Source: Dermacentor variabilis (lineage: Eukaryota > Arthropoda > Arachnida > Ixodida > Ixodidae). Taken from it: a stretch of 64,000 bases of DNA. The stretch spans positions 105,827,469-105,891,468 of the forward strand of contig NC_134574.1 of NCBI RefSeq assembly GCF_050947875.1, in the 5' to 3' direction. Every line of letters begins with the position of its first letter. Positions within the stretch are counted from its first letter, which is position 1. The notes beneath the pieces were generated by a model. The model made no database searches. It saw only the letters and a program-made list of their open reading frames with translations, and was not told where the DNA came from. Shown here in pieces: positions 11,521 through 23,187 of this stretch. Position numbers and translations under genes: made by a program.

Positions 11521-12282
11521 TTTTGATGATCCCTATTGCAGCCCCATTATCCTATGCCTGTGCGGAATTTCTCCTGAACCGAATGCCAGATTACGTCGAC
11601 AACTGCGACTATTTAAGCTTGAAAATGATGTGTTGCATCGCAACACGACGGAGACCGCTGGGCACTTCTTGCACGTTCACTGCGCATCCTTGAAGCCTTT
11701 CACAACGACCCATCTGCTGGCCACTTGTGTTTCCACGAAAAATATAACCACGTTAGGAGCCGTTTCTTCTGTCGAGGCATGTTTACCTTTGGGGCCAAGT
11801 AAGGCGCTTCTTGCGTTCCCTGTCAACTGCGGTTACAAGCGACTTTGACTCCTGCTGGCCTTTTACAGCCCATCCCATACCCCGGCACACAGTGTGCCAT
11901 GGTTGGGATAGCCTGGTTGGACTCCTGGCCATAACGCCAGCAGGTAATCGATGGATCGTGACAGCCGTCGACCACTCACGCGGTACGCAGAGACCAATCC
12001 TCTACGCTCTAGTTCCGCTTCAGACGTTCCGAGCTTTTTTTGAACGCGATTGAGCTGCGTCATGGTGCACCTCGTGTACTCATGAGTGATCGCAGCAACA
12101 CTTTCATGTCAACGATGATCAAAGAAGGACCCAGCGTTTGTGGCACAGTTCATAAGACAACATCCACATACCACCCTCAAACAAACGGCTTAACAGAGCG
12201 ATTTTATGGCACACTAACAGATATGATATCAATGTATATCGACCAAATCACCACAGCTGGGAAACACTTTTACCTTTTGTGA
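11521..12282 (+). pseudogene. Gypsy integrase: zinc-binding and catalytic core
   Basis: Integrase joins the cDNA ends to target DNA. The sequence resumes gypsy coding at FDDPYC. A linker (SPEPNARLRRQLRLF) is followed, after a frameshift, by an HHCC zinc module (AGHLCFHEKY, then CVPCQ). The catalytic triad is visible: Asp in WIVTAVDH (about 11955-11975), Asp in VLMSDR (about 12085) and Glu in HPQTNGLTERF (about 12197). A T-run near 12035 shifts the frame between the first and second Asp. At least three frames are needed, so the gene is dead. Confidence 0.85.
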
Positions 12283-12466
12283 TGTTTGCTCACTACACCG
12301 CTATCCAATAAACTATGGGATACTCACCTCTCTACTTCGTTTATGGCCGTTCGCCGCCATTCACCAAAGACGTCGCTCTTTAAATGCCCCTACAAACATC
12401 TCGGCAAGTACACCCGAACAGTTCGTCTCGAGAGTTGAAGAATGTCGACAACATCCTCACCTCAAC

Positions 12467-12799
12467 ATGGAAGTCGGTCAGCTAGACCGCAGTCAACGTT
12501 TCATCTCCCGTCGAGACATCTCCTTTCGTCCTGGAGAGGAAATGCTCCTTTGGACACCCATTCGTGCACCCGGATTGCGTGAGAAGTTTGGATCACGGTT
12601 CCTTGGACCCTACATTATTACTGAACAAACATCTTCAGTGAACTATCGTGCTACTGCATTCGAGGTTTGTTCGGACCATGGTTACAATGGTTCGGAGATC
12701 GCTCCCGTTTCGCTTCTCAATGATTCGTTCGGCGTGTCCTTGTTGGCTCAGTTGCGGCCTTGCTGGCCACTTCCACATGCGGGGAAATTAGTTTGCTAA
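12467..12799 (+). pseudogene. Gypsy integrase C-terminal domain
   Basis: The frame contains ISFRPGEEMLLWTPIR, PGLREKFGSRFLGPY and VNYRAT, the GPY/F-type module at the end of Ty3/gypsy integrases that follows the catalytic core. The stretch 12283-12466 between this and the core still reads YSPLYFVYGRSPPF in another frame, with stops. The end of the frame beyond SLLND is probably past the natural terminus. Confidence 0.8.
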
Positions 12800-12905
12800 T
12801 TAATAATACGCTTCATCTCATCTTTACATACTCATCATCCCCGTTTTATACCTGTCTCGTGGGTCTCCCGCTCGGGAGAATAAAGAAGAGTCTGATAGCC
12901 TGAAA
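12800..12905 (+). other. Candidate 3' LTR/UTR remnant of the gypsy copy
   Basis: This GC/AT-mixed stretch after the integrase contains an AATAAA box at 12879-12884, where an LTR polyadenylation signal would be expected. No second LTR remains in the window for comparison, so this is positional inference only. The SINE begins immediately downstream. Confidence 0.35.
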
Positions 12906-12907
12906 TG

Positions 12908-13146
12908 TAAAATTAAATATTGGGTTTTACGCTGCAAAACCACTTTCCGATTATGCGGCATGCCATAGTGGAGAACTCCGGAAATTTCGACCACCTGGGG
13001 TTCCTTAACGTGCCACTAAATTTAATTACACGGGTGTTTTTGCATTTCGCCCCCATCGAAATGCGGCCACCGTGGCCGGGATTCGATCCCGCGACCTTGT
13101 GCTCAGCAGCCTAACACCCTAGCCACTAATGAACCACGGCGGGTGA
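12908..13146 (-). mobile_element. tRNA-derived SINE, Ruka-like
   Basis: On the minus strand the element begins with a tRNA-like head, including an internal promoter B box (GGGATCGAATCCC region, about 13078-13092) and an A-box-like GTGGCTAGGGTG. The body follows with the blocks TTTCGATGGGGGCGAAATGC, ACACCCGTG and CCAGGTGGTCGAAATTTCC. It ends in an AT-rich tail near 12910. This organisation and wording match my recollection of the Ruka SINE described from ticks. Two more divergent copies lie in the window. Confidence 0.85.
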
Positions 13147-13309
13147 TCTCATGGCCTAAACGATGTCTCATATATATCAGTCAATCTTTGATGCGCCCTC
13201 TAATAAAAGTTTCTATGTAACCAAAAATGTCTGGTATGATCTAGGAGCCATGAGCAGTGCTTATTTTCTTAGAGTGAACAGGCCTACAAAACTCTAAAGG
13301 GGCCCGAAG

Positions 13310-15001
<1,692 letters not shown>

Positions 15002-15940
15002 AAGATGAATGGCACGCTATTATAGCGTGCGGGGAAATACCAGCTGATGCACTTAATTACCCGCCCCCTTCCAAGCAATTTTCATTTGTGACCAGGCAGA
15101 AATGCATTGGAACCACTAAAGAGATTGCCTACGAACTTGAAAAGGTGGCACGACAGACCTGAGCGAGAAAGCGAATGAATGAGAGCAGTGGTTGAATGTG
15201 CAATACTAAACCATTATGGTTGGCTACATTTCCCGACGAGGCCTTGGGGTAGCACGCAAGGTAATGGAACTACTAGTAAACTACTAAATAAAACTACTAG
15301 CACTAAAATAAACTGCTAGACTACGATAAATATAGTAGTTTACTGTCGTGACAATACACTATAGAGCTTCGCACGTCTTCTGCCAGAGAAGCCATGTATT
15401 TTCATGGTTAGTAGTAGTAGTTCGAAATTTTTTTAAGACGTTAACGTCTTAAAACGTCTTCATGGTTAGTAGTAGTAGTTCGAAATTTTTTTAAGACGTT
15501 AACGTCTTAAAAAATTTCGAACTACTACTACTAACCATGAAAATACAAAGCTTCTCTGGCAGAAGACGTGCGAAGCTCTATAGTGTATTGTCACGACAGT
15601 AAACTACTATATTTATCGTAGTCTAGCAGTTTGTTTTAGTACTAGTAGTTTTATTTAGTAGTTTACTAGTAGTTCCATTACCTTGCGTGCTACCCCAAGG
15701 CCTCGTCGGGAAATGTAGCCAACCATAATGGTTTAGTATTGCACATTCAACCACTGCTCTCATTCATTCGCTTTCTCGCTCAGGTCTGTCGTGCCACCTT
15801 TTCAAGTTCGTAGGCAATCTCTTCAGTGGTTCCAATGCATTTCTGCCTGGTCACAAATGAAAATTGCTTGGAAGGGGGCGGGTAATTAAGTGCATCAGCT
15901 GGTATTTCCCCGCACGCTATAATAGCGTGCCATTCATCTT
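15002..15940. repeat. Large near-perfect inverted repeat (0.94 kb)
   Basis: The left arm 15002-15500 and right arm 15501-15940 are reverse complements centred on GACGTTAACGTC at 15500/15501, with no spacer. The outer ends read AAGATGAATGGCACGC and its complement. The left arm is about 59 bp longer because of an internal tandem duplication. I counted only a handful of substitutions between the arms (for example near 15300/15640 and 15393/15550). There is no open frame. It could be a foldback element, an inverted duplication or a source of hairpin RNA. Confidence 0.9.
15403..15518. repeat. 58-bp tandem duplication at the hairpin centre
   Basis: A unit starting CATGGTTAGTAGTAGTAGTT at 15403 restarts at 15461. 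Each unit contains the small palindrome TTAAGACGTTAACGTCTTAA, so the duplication added a second palindromic centre. It explains the unequal arm lengths of the large inverted repeat. Confidence 0.85.
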
Positions 15941-16732
15941 ATCAACTACGACGGCGGTTTATGAAGAGTAGAACGCTCTTGACGCCCAATGATAACCAGC
16001 GGTCTCATCACGGTGTTTCGAAAAGAAGTATTTCATTTCACAGGACCTATAGCGATTGCTTCATACGACATAAGGTAAAACTCAACAGAATGTCCCAGGA
16101 CACCTGAACAAGCCACCACTAATTCAGTGTGAAAGCCTCAGGGGCAGGTTACACACAGGGGTAAACTTGTAACGCTGCAGAAGTCATTTTGCTACCTACA
16201 TTAGAGTGATAGTCATCGCATGGTTTGAGCACTCTATGTCGCCATTCGGCGAGATCAGATTCAATTCATGAGACGTTTTTATACCGTAGTGCAACTTTCA
16301 GCTCCGGTGATAAATAAAAACAGCGCCGTCATGAACACGGAAGCAGAAAGGTTGATGGGGAGGAACAAAAATTAACGAGGAATATTTTTGCGAGTATGAA
16401 CAGTTTCTCTGAAGTGGTCCTTCTATCAATCTTCATACCGAGGACGATGACAAAGCTGCAAACATCGACAGATGCCAATAGGGAGACTATCGTTAAGTCC
16501 ACGGCTTGTTCATACGAGACAGACCTCGACACTCATTCAATGTGGGAGTGCCTGCAGCTAGTAAACCAGCGGGAGAAAATCCAGGCTCCGAATTCACTTT
16601 GGTCGACCTGGCCTTAGGCTTATATGCTATTTGAATCATCCGATGCCAGCAGAAGTTACCGCTAGCAAGACAGTGCACGTGTAAATGTCCAGTAAAGCGG
16701 CGTAGCCGTACTTTGGTTAGCACAGATCATGG
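15941..16732. other. No gene recognised
   Basis: Only short frames without known domains are present. Confidence 0.5.
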
Positions 16733-16968
16733 TACACCCTGTGGGTCGTATCTTGCCACAAAACAACATTCGTAATTTGTCTTGGTTGCGTTTCTTTTCT
16801 TGAAAACGCTGCGCTCGCTACTTTCCTGTCGAGAATTATCTGTCTTGCTGATAAAGCGCATTCCGTTCTTGACTTGGAAGTACCGTGCTTGCAGCGTTAA
16901 AGAACGGAAATGCGGACGAGACAGATGACGATTATTGTTATGCAGCAAGATACGACCCAAAGGGTGTA
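16733..16968. mobile_element. MITE-like element with TA flanks
   Basis: The ends are inverted repeats: ACACCCTGTGGGTCGTATCTTGC at the left and its near-complement at the right (about 16944-16967), with weaker complementarity extending about 60 bp inward. TA dinucleotides lie at both borders (16733-16734 and 16967-16968), as expected for the Tc1/mariner target duplication. At 236 bp with no coding capacity, a non-autonomous DNA transposon is the best reading. The internal sequence keeps further arm pairing (TTTCTTT and CGTCCGC regions). Confidence 0.65.
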
Positions 16969-18017
16969 ATTTTGCTTAAGTGTAGGACCTAGAGTAAATA
17001 ATACAGTTGGTCAGAATTCAAGGACAGAACTGGATTAAAATGAAATCATGAAAGTACAATTACATGCCACGAGAGTGAATACTTCTCGAAAAAGAGTGGC
17101 TGCAACTAATATTAAAGTAATTGCTGCTCTCATTATCAATTGTGTGCTTCGAGTAATATAAATACGCTCATAGGGATTTAGCAAAATGTGGATCTACTTT
17201 AATTTAATGACACTTTCCATAAGCTGCCGCCACAAACTTATTAGTAATTGTCGGCACTAAGTAACGCTAGTGCACGACGAAACCGATCTTTAATTGCGAC
17301 TGGGGCTCACACACACCATTCACGCATGGTTTATGTGCTTGGTTGGAACAAGTTATCTTCGGTTACTGCTCATCTCTACCGCTTCTTCAGTGACCTGTTC
17401 GCAAAACTATGGGCAACGAAAAAAAGAACTATTGCGTTGAAATAAGATTTAAAAAATTACAGACATTCTCAGAATTGTCAACTAAAGTGTAAGCATTTTT
17501 TGGGTCAGCTGTGACCTCGTTGTTACATGATGCTTCTTACTTGCCTTTCCTAGCTTATGCACGTCTGCCTATGGCCTTTCTGGCGGCAAAGAATGCTTGG
17601 GCTTTAGTAGATAGTTGTCATATTTTCTCGCCGCATCCGACCCCTTCAATGCACTTGTAACGATTGAGCCGGAACGCCGGGCACGAGCCCACTTCGAAGG
17701 AGCAGAGCGGTCGAAAGTGGACACCAGCTGCCGCACTAGCCCGCGAGGCATTGCCTGAGCAGAGAGGGCATCTCCGGGATGCCATCTCACCCTCGCCGTC
17801 CTTCTCGCCAGCCTGTGTTGCGCACGCCTTTCTTGTCCACACATGGCATCTGCGTTCTGACTGCACCTCAGTAAGGCAGAATGAAAACGCTCCAAGCCTC
17901 TCAACGCCATCGCTTGTCCGCGAGCGATGGCGTTGGCGACAGCGATGGCGATGGTGCGAGCGATGGCGATAACTCGAAGGACCCTCAGAAACGTTGAATG
18001 GGACATTGGGCAACCCC
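16969..18017. other. No gene; short GCGATGGCG repeats
   Basis: Around 17904-17972 the motif GCGATGGCG recurs several times, sometimes as its reverse complement CGCCATCGC. Long minus-strand frames (17569-18043, up to 156 codons) overlap this biased sequence and show no domain. Confidence 0.5.
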
Positions 18018-18235
18018 AAAATCTCAAGTAAGGCCACACTCAAATTTCAAGCTGGCCCACTCCCAAAGTTAGGTTAGCCGACCCCCATATTTCAGTGGTA
18101 CACCCCCAAATTTAGGTTAGCCCACCCCCACATTTCCGACTCAACCTAACCTCAAATTTCAAGTTGGCCTACCCCCAAATTTAACTTGGCCTAGGTCCAG
18201 ATTTCAACTTGGCCCACCCCCAAATTTTGGTGCCA
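18018..18235. repeat. Degenerate tandem array, 22-23-bp unit
   Basis: Nine to ten units starting CAAATTTC(A/T) and containing AAGTTGGCCCACCCC begin at about 18041, 18064, 18086, 18107, 18129, 18153, 18176, 18198 and 18221. Spacing varies from 21 to 24 bp. It looks like a decayed satellite-type array, C-rich on the plus strand. Confidence 0.8.
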
Positions 18236-18297
18236 CTGCTCGCGCGTTCGTCGTCGCCGTCCTCCACAGCTGGCTCGCTCTATCTTGAAAGCGATCG

Positions 18298-18940
18298 TCT
18301 TTAGTGAAGGAAGGATGGACGGACGCCGGACAGTTTTCTCGCTGGGTAACCATGGAAATGCTTGATAATTTAAAAATATGACTAAATCACTGGATCAATA
18401 CTGAAAAGGGGTAGACTTTTAATGACTGAAACGCCGCGTTGTAGTTATCAACGAATGGAAAGTTTCATACACTGTATACATATGAAAAACCTCGTAACCG
18501 CGTGTGAAACACCTGAATGTCAGGAATGACAAAGCTGGAGTGTCTACGATGGAACCACCAAGGTGGCCTCACGACGATGGTATGAAAACGCTTATAGTCG
18601 ACTTTATGAGAGCGATAACGATAACGGCTTCACGATAGTCATGCGGTAGAGCTCAATGTTGACGATGCGACGACTACGACGCCATCACGACCACGAACAG
18701 ATACTCAGTTGCTGAAGCTATCAGACAACAAGGGCCGCTGGATCGCCGTAGAAAGCGTGACGACGACGACATGGCGAGATTCGGATGACTAATCTGCAAT
18801 GACGACGTTAGAAAGACCCAGACGGCATCACGACCCCCAATACCTACCCCAGTGTCTTCAGCTGCTAGACAGCTTAGGCCACCAGGTAGGCGTAAGAGTT
18901 TGATAGATAGATAAATAGATAGATAGATAGATAGATTTGC
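18298..18940 (+). repeat. Dispersed repeat ending in a (GATA)n tract
   Basis: Blocks here recur in the same order at 22130-22400: GGACGGAC...TTTTC.CTGGGTA..C..GGAAATGCTT near 18315-18365, and the GACGATGC...GACTACGACGCC region near 18660. The 3' side ends in TAGA/GATA repeats at 18902-18937, which resembles a repeat-type element tail. The other copy has a tRNA-like head that is absent here. The family is unidentified. Confidence 0.5.
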
Positions 18941-19340
18941 TCAGAACTCCTGCAGTAGGCAAATAATACTAATCGCTATAATAGGACAATGCATAAATTT
19001 CAGTCATGCAAAAAAAAAAAGATTTTGCATCACACAGAAATGCAAGAATGGACCGACGTCAGCTTGCGCCCCTTGCTGGAAGTTTGTGATTTCGGGAATG
19101 CTGATGGTAGGATGGGACTGCCGGAGGGAACATGACCAAAGCCTAGATGACAATTGGGCATGCGCAAGCTTCAGTGTTAAGCGCATCAGAGAAAAAAATT
19201 GGCGACGTCTGTGCCTGTCAGCGTGCTGGATGCTTGTTTACGTAATATCAATTGAGAAAACATTCGCGCACAAACGGCTGTGGGAGTTGGCTATTTATGC
19301 GTAAGCATTGTGCTACTTGCTCATGCTCCCGCAGCGCGCT
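18941..19340. other. No gene recognised
   Basis: An A-run near 19010 and short frames only. Confidence 0.5.
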
Positions 19341-19810
19341 GCCATTATCAGTGTTATAAGGCTTGATACGACCTCTATGAACCTTATCAAGGCTTCTAGG
19401 TTGTTATCAACCTTGTCGGACTATGTTCGACCTTTACCAACCCCTATCGGATGTTATCAACCATATCGGACTCGATCCGAGTGTTATCAACCTTTATCAG
19501 TCGGTAACAATTTCATAGCAATGGACCCTATTCCTATCAAGCCTTATCTGTCTTTATCAGCCTTATCCGCCATGATCCGACCCTTATCAACGCTTTTCAG
19601 TCCTTACCAATCGTATCGGACTTGATCCGGCCCTTCTGAATCCTTAGCAATGCTTATTAAAACTTATCAGATTTTCAGCGACCATTATAAACCCTTATCG
19701 CTCTTAAGCCCCTTATTCATCGGTGTCAAACCATTATCAACAGTGATGACATCCATATAAGCCCTTATCACTCCTTATCAATCTTATCAACTCATTTACT
19801 GCTTATCTGT
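19341..19810. repeat. 10-bp tandem array with 50-bp higher order
   Basis: About 47 consecutive 10-bp units keep strict phase from 19341 to 19760, with consensus near NCCTTATCAA. Slippage of one base occurs only near the end. Every fifth unit is more alike: units at 19471, 19571 and 19621 read CTCGATCCGA, CATGATCCGA and CTTGATCCGG, and those at 19381, 19481, 19531 and 19581 end TATCAA. That gives a 50-bp higher-order period. TTATCA is the complement of TGATAA, a GATA-factor-type core. Function is unknown. Confidence 0.85.
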
Positions 19811-20199
19811 CCGTGTTGCGCGAAGTGAAGCACGTGAACATTCTGAGAATTGTGGCATTGCTGTAGCGGAAGGAACGCCCCAACGAAAGGGGCATCCCCC
19901 GACCACCGAAACGCACCGGGAATGTGGCGTGTTTGGCATTACAATTTCTCAAAACAGGAATTTTTGCTGACGTCTACAATGCACCAAGTCAGCTCTACAT
20001 CCTAGGGAAGGCATTTATCCCACCATTACCGAATCTTTTAAAGAAGCCTTCGTAAAAACTGTTATCCTTTGACATTTGTTTTGTACACTCCGCACCACAC
20101 AGCCATATGGTTCAGATATATTTACCTTCTGCAAGTACGGGTGTTAGAACGCGCCAATGATGGATGCACACTACTTAATGGCGATCGAGTATGTTGTAG
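19811..20199. other. No gene recognised
   Basis: This is unremarkable sequence between the array and the L1/Tx1-like element. The element's true left edge could lie inside it. Confidence 0.45.
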
Positions 20200-20239
20200 T
20201 GATTGTACAACTCGCTTGGTTGTCAATTAGTAGCCTCTC

Positions 20240-20508
20240 AAATCCCGTGCACATCCGTTCTACTGTGAAACAAGGATGCCCTACGTCCCCGCTCCTCTTC
20301 GTCCTTTGCTTATGACCACTTTGTTTGAGCATTTTTAACTGCAGCAACCTGTGTGCTTTTAATATTCTTGGCGATGAGATAAAGGTGTTAGCATACGCTA
20401 ATGACGTCGCATTCTTCTGCAAAGACAAGCTCAGCATCGATAAAACTCTTTCTATAACGGAAGAGGTTGGTATAGTCTCCAGTGCGGAAATGAAGCGTCC
20501 TTAGGTCT
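20240..20508 (+). pseudogene. RT core with mutated catalytic box (L1/Tx1-like)
   Basis: A frame from about 20243 to the TAG near 20504 reads VHIRSTVKQGCPTSPLLFVL, crosses one stop, then reads KVLAYANDVAFF. The usual YADD catalytic box is YAND (20394-20405), so one of the two metal-binding aspartates is Asn. Together with the internal stop this makes it non-functional. The N-terminal RT motifs are not present. Confidence 0.75.
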
Positions 20509-20599
20509 AAGGGCTATAGTTTGGATCTTGGGCCTTTACAGCATCACATTGTGCTCGCATTAATGGTCTTGTGTGCCCCCTAACTATCTAGGACTTTCA

Positions 20600-21163
20600 C
20601 TGCGTGCCTACAAGTTAGGTGCACACTTCTGGAGAAAGAGCGTTCCAGCGCTCCCGCGCTAGACAAATGCCTTTGTGCTGCACCGTCTTTCAACGTTTGG
20701 AAGAGCAGAAGCCTCCAACATATTTTTGGCAACCGAAGTTTTCTATGTCCTTCAGGTTCTTCACAGCGCAACGCTTTACACTGAACGTTTTCACAGGATT
20801 CTTTCGACATTTACAGGGTCCTCCAATTTCGAACCTATGTGTTTTCGGCCAGGGAGTGTGGGAGCGTTACGGTTGGTGCATTTGTATCTGCGACAGTCAG
20901 TCTCGCGCTTTCCCTTTTTAGGGACAGCTCGCATCCCGTATTACAAGCCTTCTTCCACGTTAACCTGGTTCATGTCCTGCCAGAATTGTTGGTGTCTTCA
21001 AATGTTTGCTTTAGACCATCTCTATCGGGATTCATGCGTGAGGTTTATTTTCTATGGCTTTTCTGACTGTTCGTTTCTGAAAAGATTATTTATCCACTGT
21101 GTCACGAAAAAAAACCTTTGCAAAGGTTTAATACCGATGTTGTTCCCACCGCCGTTTTATTGA
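20600..21163 (+). pseudogene. C-terminal region of L1/Tx1-like protein
   Basis: The frame 20675-21163 (with related reading from about 20600 in the neighbouring frame) contains stretches such as LGARFWRK-like, FVLHRLSTFGRA and LVHLYLRQSVSRF, followed by LCKGLIPMLFPPPFY. I recognise this as the region downstream of RT in a widespread tick element of this type. The assignment rests on continuity with the RT piece, since no catalytic motif lies here. Confidence 0.6.
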
Positions 21164-21354
21164 TCAGTATGCAGCAAGGCCTGTATTCACAAAGGAACTC
21201 TTACGCTAGAAGTACTTCCCGGAGAAAATTTCAACCAATCCTGGTGTTGGACATACCATTAGCGAAGGCGGCTTGCCAGTAGTAGCACACACTTACGCAA
21301 GAAAAGCTTTGTAAGTTCCGCCAGAAATTACCAAGACATTATGTACATGCAACT

Positions 21355-21675
21355 GTGTGCAAAACACCAGCTCCCCATTCTACAAAAGCTTTCTTTTTCT
21401 TTTTGTTGTACGAATTACACACTGAAACCTTCCCAGCTAGAACATCGATTCGGAAAAAGCATATTTTCGTTTCTTCAATTAACGGTTGCCTTTGTGACTT
21501 GCCTGAAATTATTGAACATTGTTTTGCTGGTTGTAAACATGCGATCTTATTCTGCGATGTCCTCTATAGAAATTTGCAGAAGAATCTTTATCTAAATTCT
21601 CACAGTATCCGATATCTCTTGTTCCCTGTGATAATGTACTACGATATGATGTTTTTTCCTGATAAGCCTGCATAG
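21355..21675 (+). pseudogene. Zinc-knuckle-like C terminus of L1/Tx1-like protein
   Basis: The frame contains CLCDLPEIIEHCFAGC, a Cys/His cluster in the position of the C-terminal zinc knuckle, then SIRYLLFPV. A related reading continues past the stop in another frame (HFVEMIAH near 21735-21760). The piece is the 3' end of the element's coding region. Confidence 0.6.
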
Positions 21676-21998
21676 CCTATGAAAAACTCCTATGCAAGAT
21701 CGAAAGACAGAAAGGACCATTTCCTCAGGATCACATTTCGTTGAAATGATTGCGCACTAAAGGGCATTTACGATGAAAAAGAGTATCAGCCGGATTATTA
21801 CAAACCTTTCAGTAGGTGTTTAACTTTTCCTTTAGAGTTTTTCTTGGGATGGAAGATGTTACTTCGTGTGACGTTTTCTTTGTACGTACTCTCGGGATAT
21901 GTATGATCGCTTATGGCCACCTGCTGCTCGTACTATTGTATTTATTACTGTAAGTAATGATTTCATTTATTGTAATAAATAGCATGTTCAGAAAAAGT

Positions 21999-22400
21999 GG
22001 GTGTTTATCCCAGTGGATTAGACACCCTGCTCTTGAGCGTGGGGTTGTATGTTCGAAACTCACCACCGCCTACAATTTTCCTTTCGAATTTATTTTGTTT
22101 TATACATAAATTGTTTTATAGCGATTGGTCTCTGATGACAGATAGATGAACGGACGGCTTTCTTTGTTGGGTAGTTTCGGAAATGCTTACGCATTTAAAC
22201 CTAACAGACAATTGTGGTGCTTCCGTTATCAAGTGGTGATGGAATTACACAGTGGTACTGAGGATAGCGCATGCAGAAGCTACTATCGACTCGAACAACG
22301 CTCAATATTGTAATAATTTAGAAGACAACAACGCGACTTTGACGATGCCTCCAATAAACATCAATAAGTTGAATGTGACACCACGTATTGGCGTATTTCG
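21999..22400 (+). mobile_element. tRNA-headed SINE-like repeat
   Basis: The first 75 bp look like a tRNA: an A-box-like AGTGGATTAGACACC at about 22012-22026 and a B-box-like TGTTCGAAACTC near 22049-22060. An AT-rich stretch follows, then a body from about 22130 that matches blocks of the repeat at 18298-18940. The body has no coding capacity. It may be a long tRNA-derived SINE or a SINE next to another repeat. Confidence 0.55.
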
Positions 22401-23187
22401 CCCTACCTTTCGCATAATAAAGTAAGGCTTTGTTCATATGCGTTCTGAAGATCCTCGCAATCTGCCTTAGGAGTGGTGTGACCAAATTGTTGTGCCTTCT
22501 TAGCGTACGTAATACTGTCGAATGACCAGCTTGTCATCATATTTTGTATACCCTGCACAACAAAAGGAAATCATTTATTTAGTTTGCACTTGTGTAGGTG
22601 ATCCAATATAATTCAGTAGAATTGTATAACTATTTTGCTTTATTTTGGTGTTAGGTAAATGTTGTGGTCGCAGAGAGATTTTCTACACACAATGAGAACG
22701 CTTCCAAAAGTGCGCTCGTTATTAAAATTGTTTAGCTAATGTAAAGGAAGGAAGGAAAAAGTGGAGAAGGAAAAGCAGGGAGGTTAACCAGTTTAGCTTA
22801 GCCGGTTTGCTACCCTACACATGGGAGAGGGATGGGGGATGAAAGGTGGGGAAGTGAGAGAGAGAGCACATAACATAACAGACACATCGTCAGTTACAGT
22901 CCGTCACTCTTGCGCGGTACGTGGCATCACTGTTACAGCCGCTTGTCAAAGCCCGTCTCTTTCAAAAACCGAAGTAGTCCCTTCGTCGCCTTCAGCTGCG
23001 ATGTCTTCTCTCGGCGACATGTGAAAGCCGTTTAAACTGACAATGGTCAATTGTCAAGGTGAGCTAGAACGGACGCCAGGGACTGTCTCTGAACATCATA
23101 TTCAACACAGTCGCAGAGAATGTGTTCTAGCATCTCCTCGCAAAGAGAAGCATTGCAGAGAGCGTTGTCGGCCATTCCAACGCGAAA

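Larger units (their letters stand above)
9154..12905 (+). mobile_element. Ty3/gypsy LTR retrotransposon remnant, interrupted
   Basis: Two separated pieces belong to one gypsy pol gene: the end of RNase H (9154-9436) and the integrase (11521-12799). A minus-strand non-LTR element sits exactly between them. The 5' part (gag, protease, reverse transcriptase, most of RNase H) is missing upstream of about 9154. A possible 3' LTR fragment follows at 12800-12905. Coding runs in several frames with stops, so the copy is dead. The layout RNase H then integrase is the Ty3/gypsy order. Confidence 0.85.
20200..21830 (+). mobile_element. L1/Tx1-like non-LTR retrotransposon, decayed
   Basis: Three plus-strand pieces in order belong to one element: RT motifs (20240-20508), a long C-terminal region (20600-21163), and a cysteine/histidine segment (21355-21675) with further C-terminal coding to about 21800 in broken frames. 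Limits are approximate. The KQGCPTSPLLF form of the RT motif and the order of parts suggest the L1/Tx1 side of the non-LTR tree. It is 5'-truncated and full of stops. Confidence 0.75.

Noticed and set aside
15002..15940. Treating the large palindrome as a definite assembly artefact
   Set aside because: The arms differ at several positions and by a 59-bp duplication, which a simple fold-back read would not produce, though it is not excluded.
17569..18043. Overlapping 141- and 156-codon minus-strand frames as genes
   Set aside because: Two frames open over the same GC-rich, GCGATGG-repeat sequence indicate a composition effect. No motif was seen.
19341..19810. CRISPR-like array
   Set aside because: Units are 10 bp, degenerate and contiguous with no spacers, and the window is eukaryotic.
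21999..22075. Functional tRNA gene
   Set aside because: The tRNA-like head is imperfect and continues into a repeat body shared with another locus.
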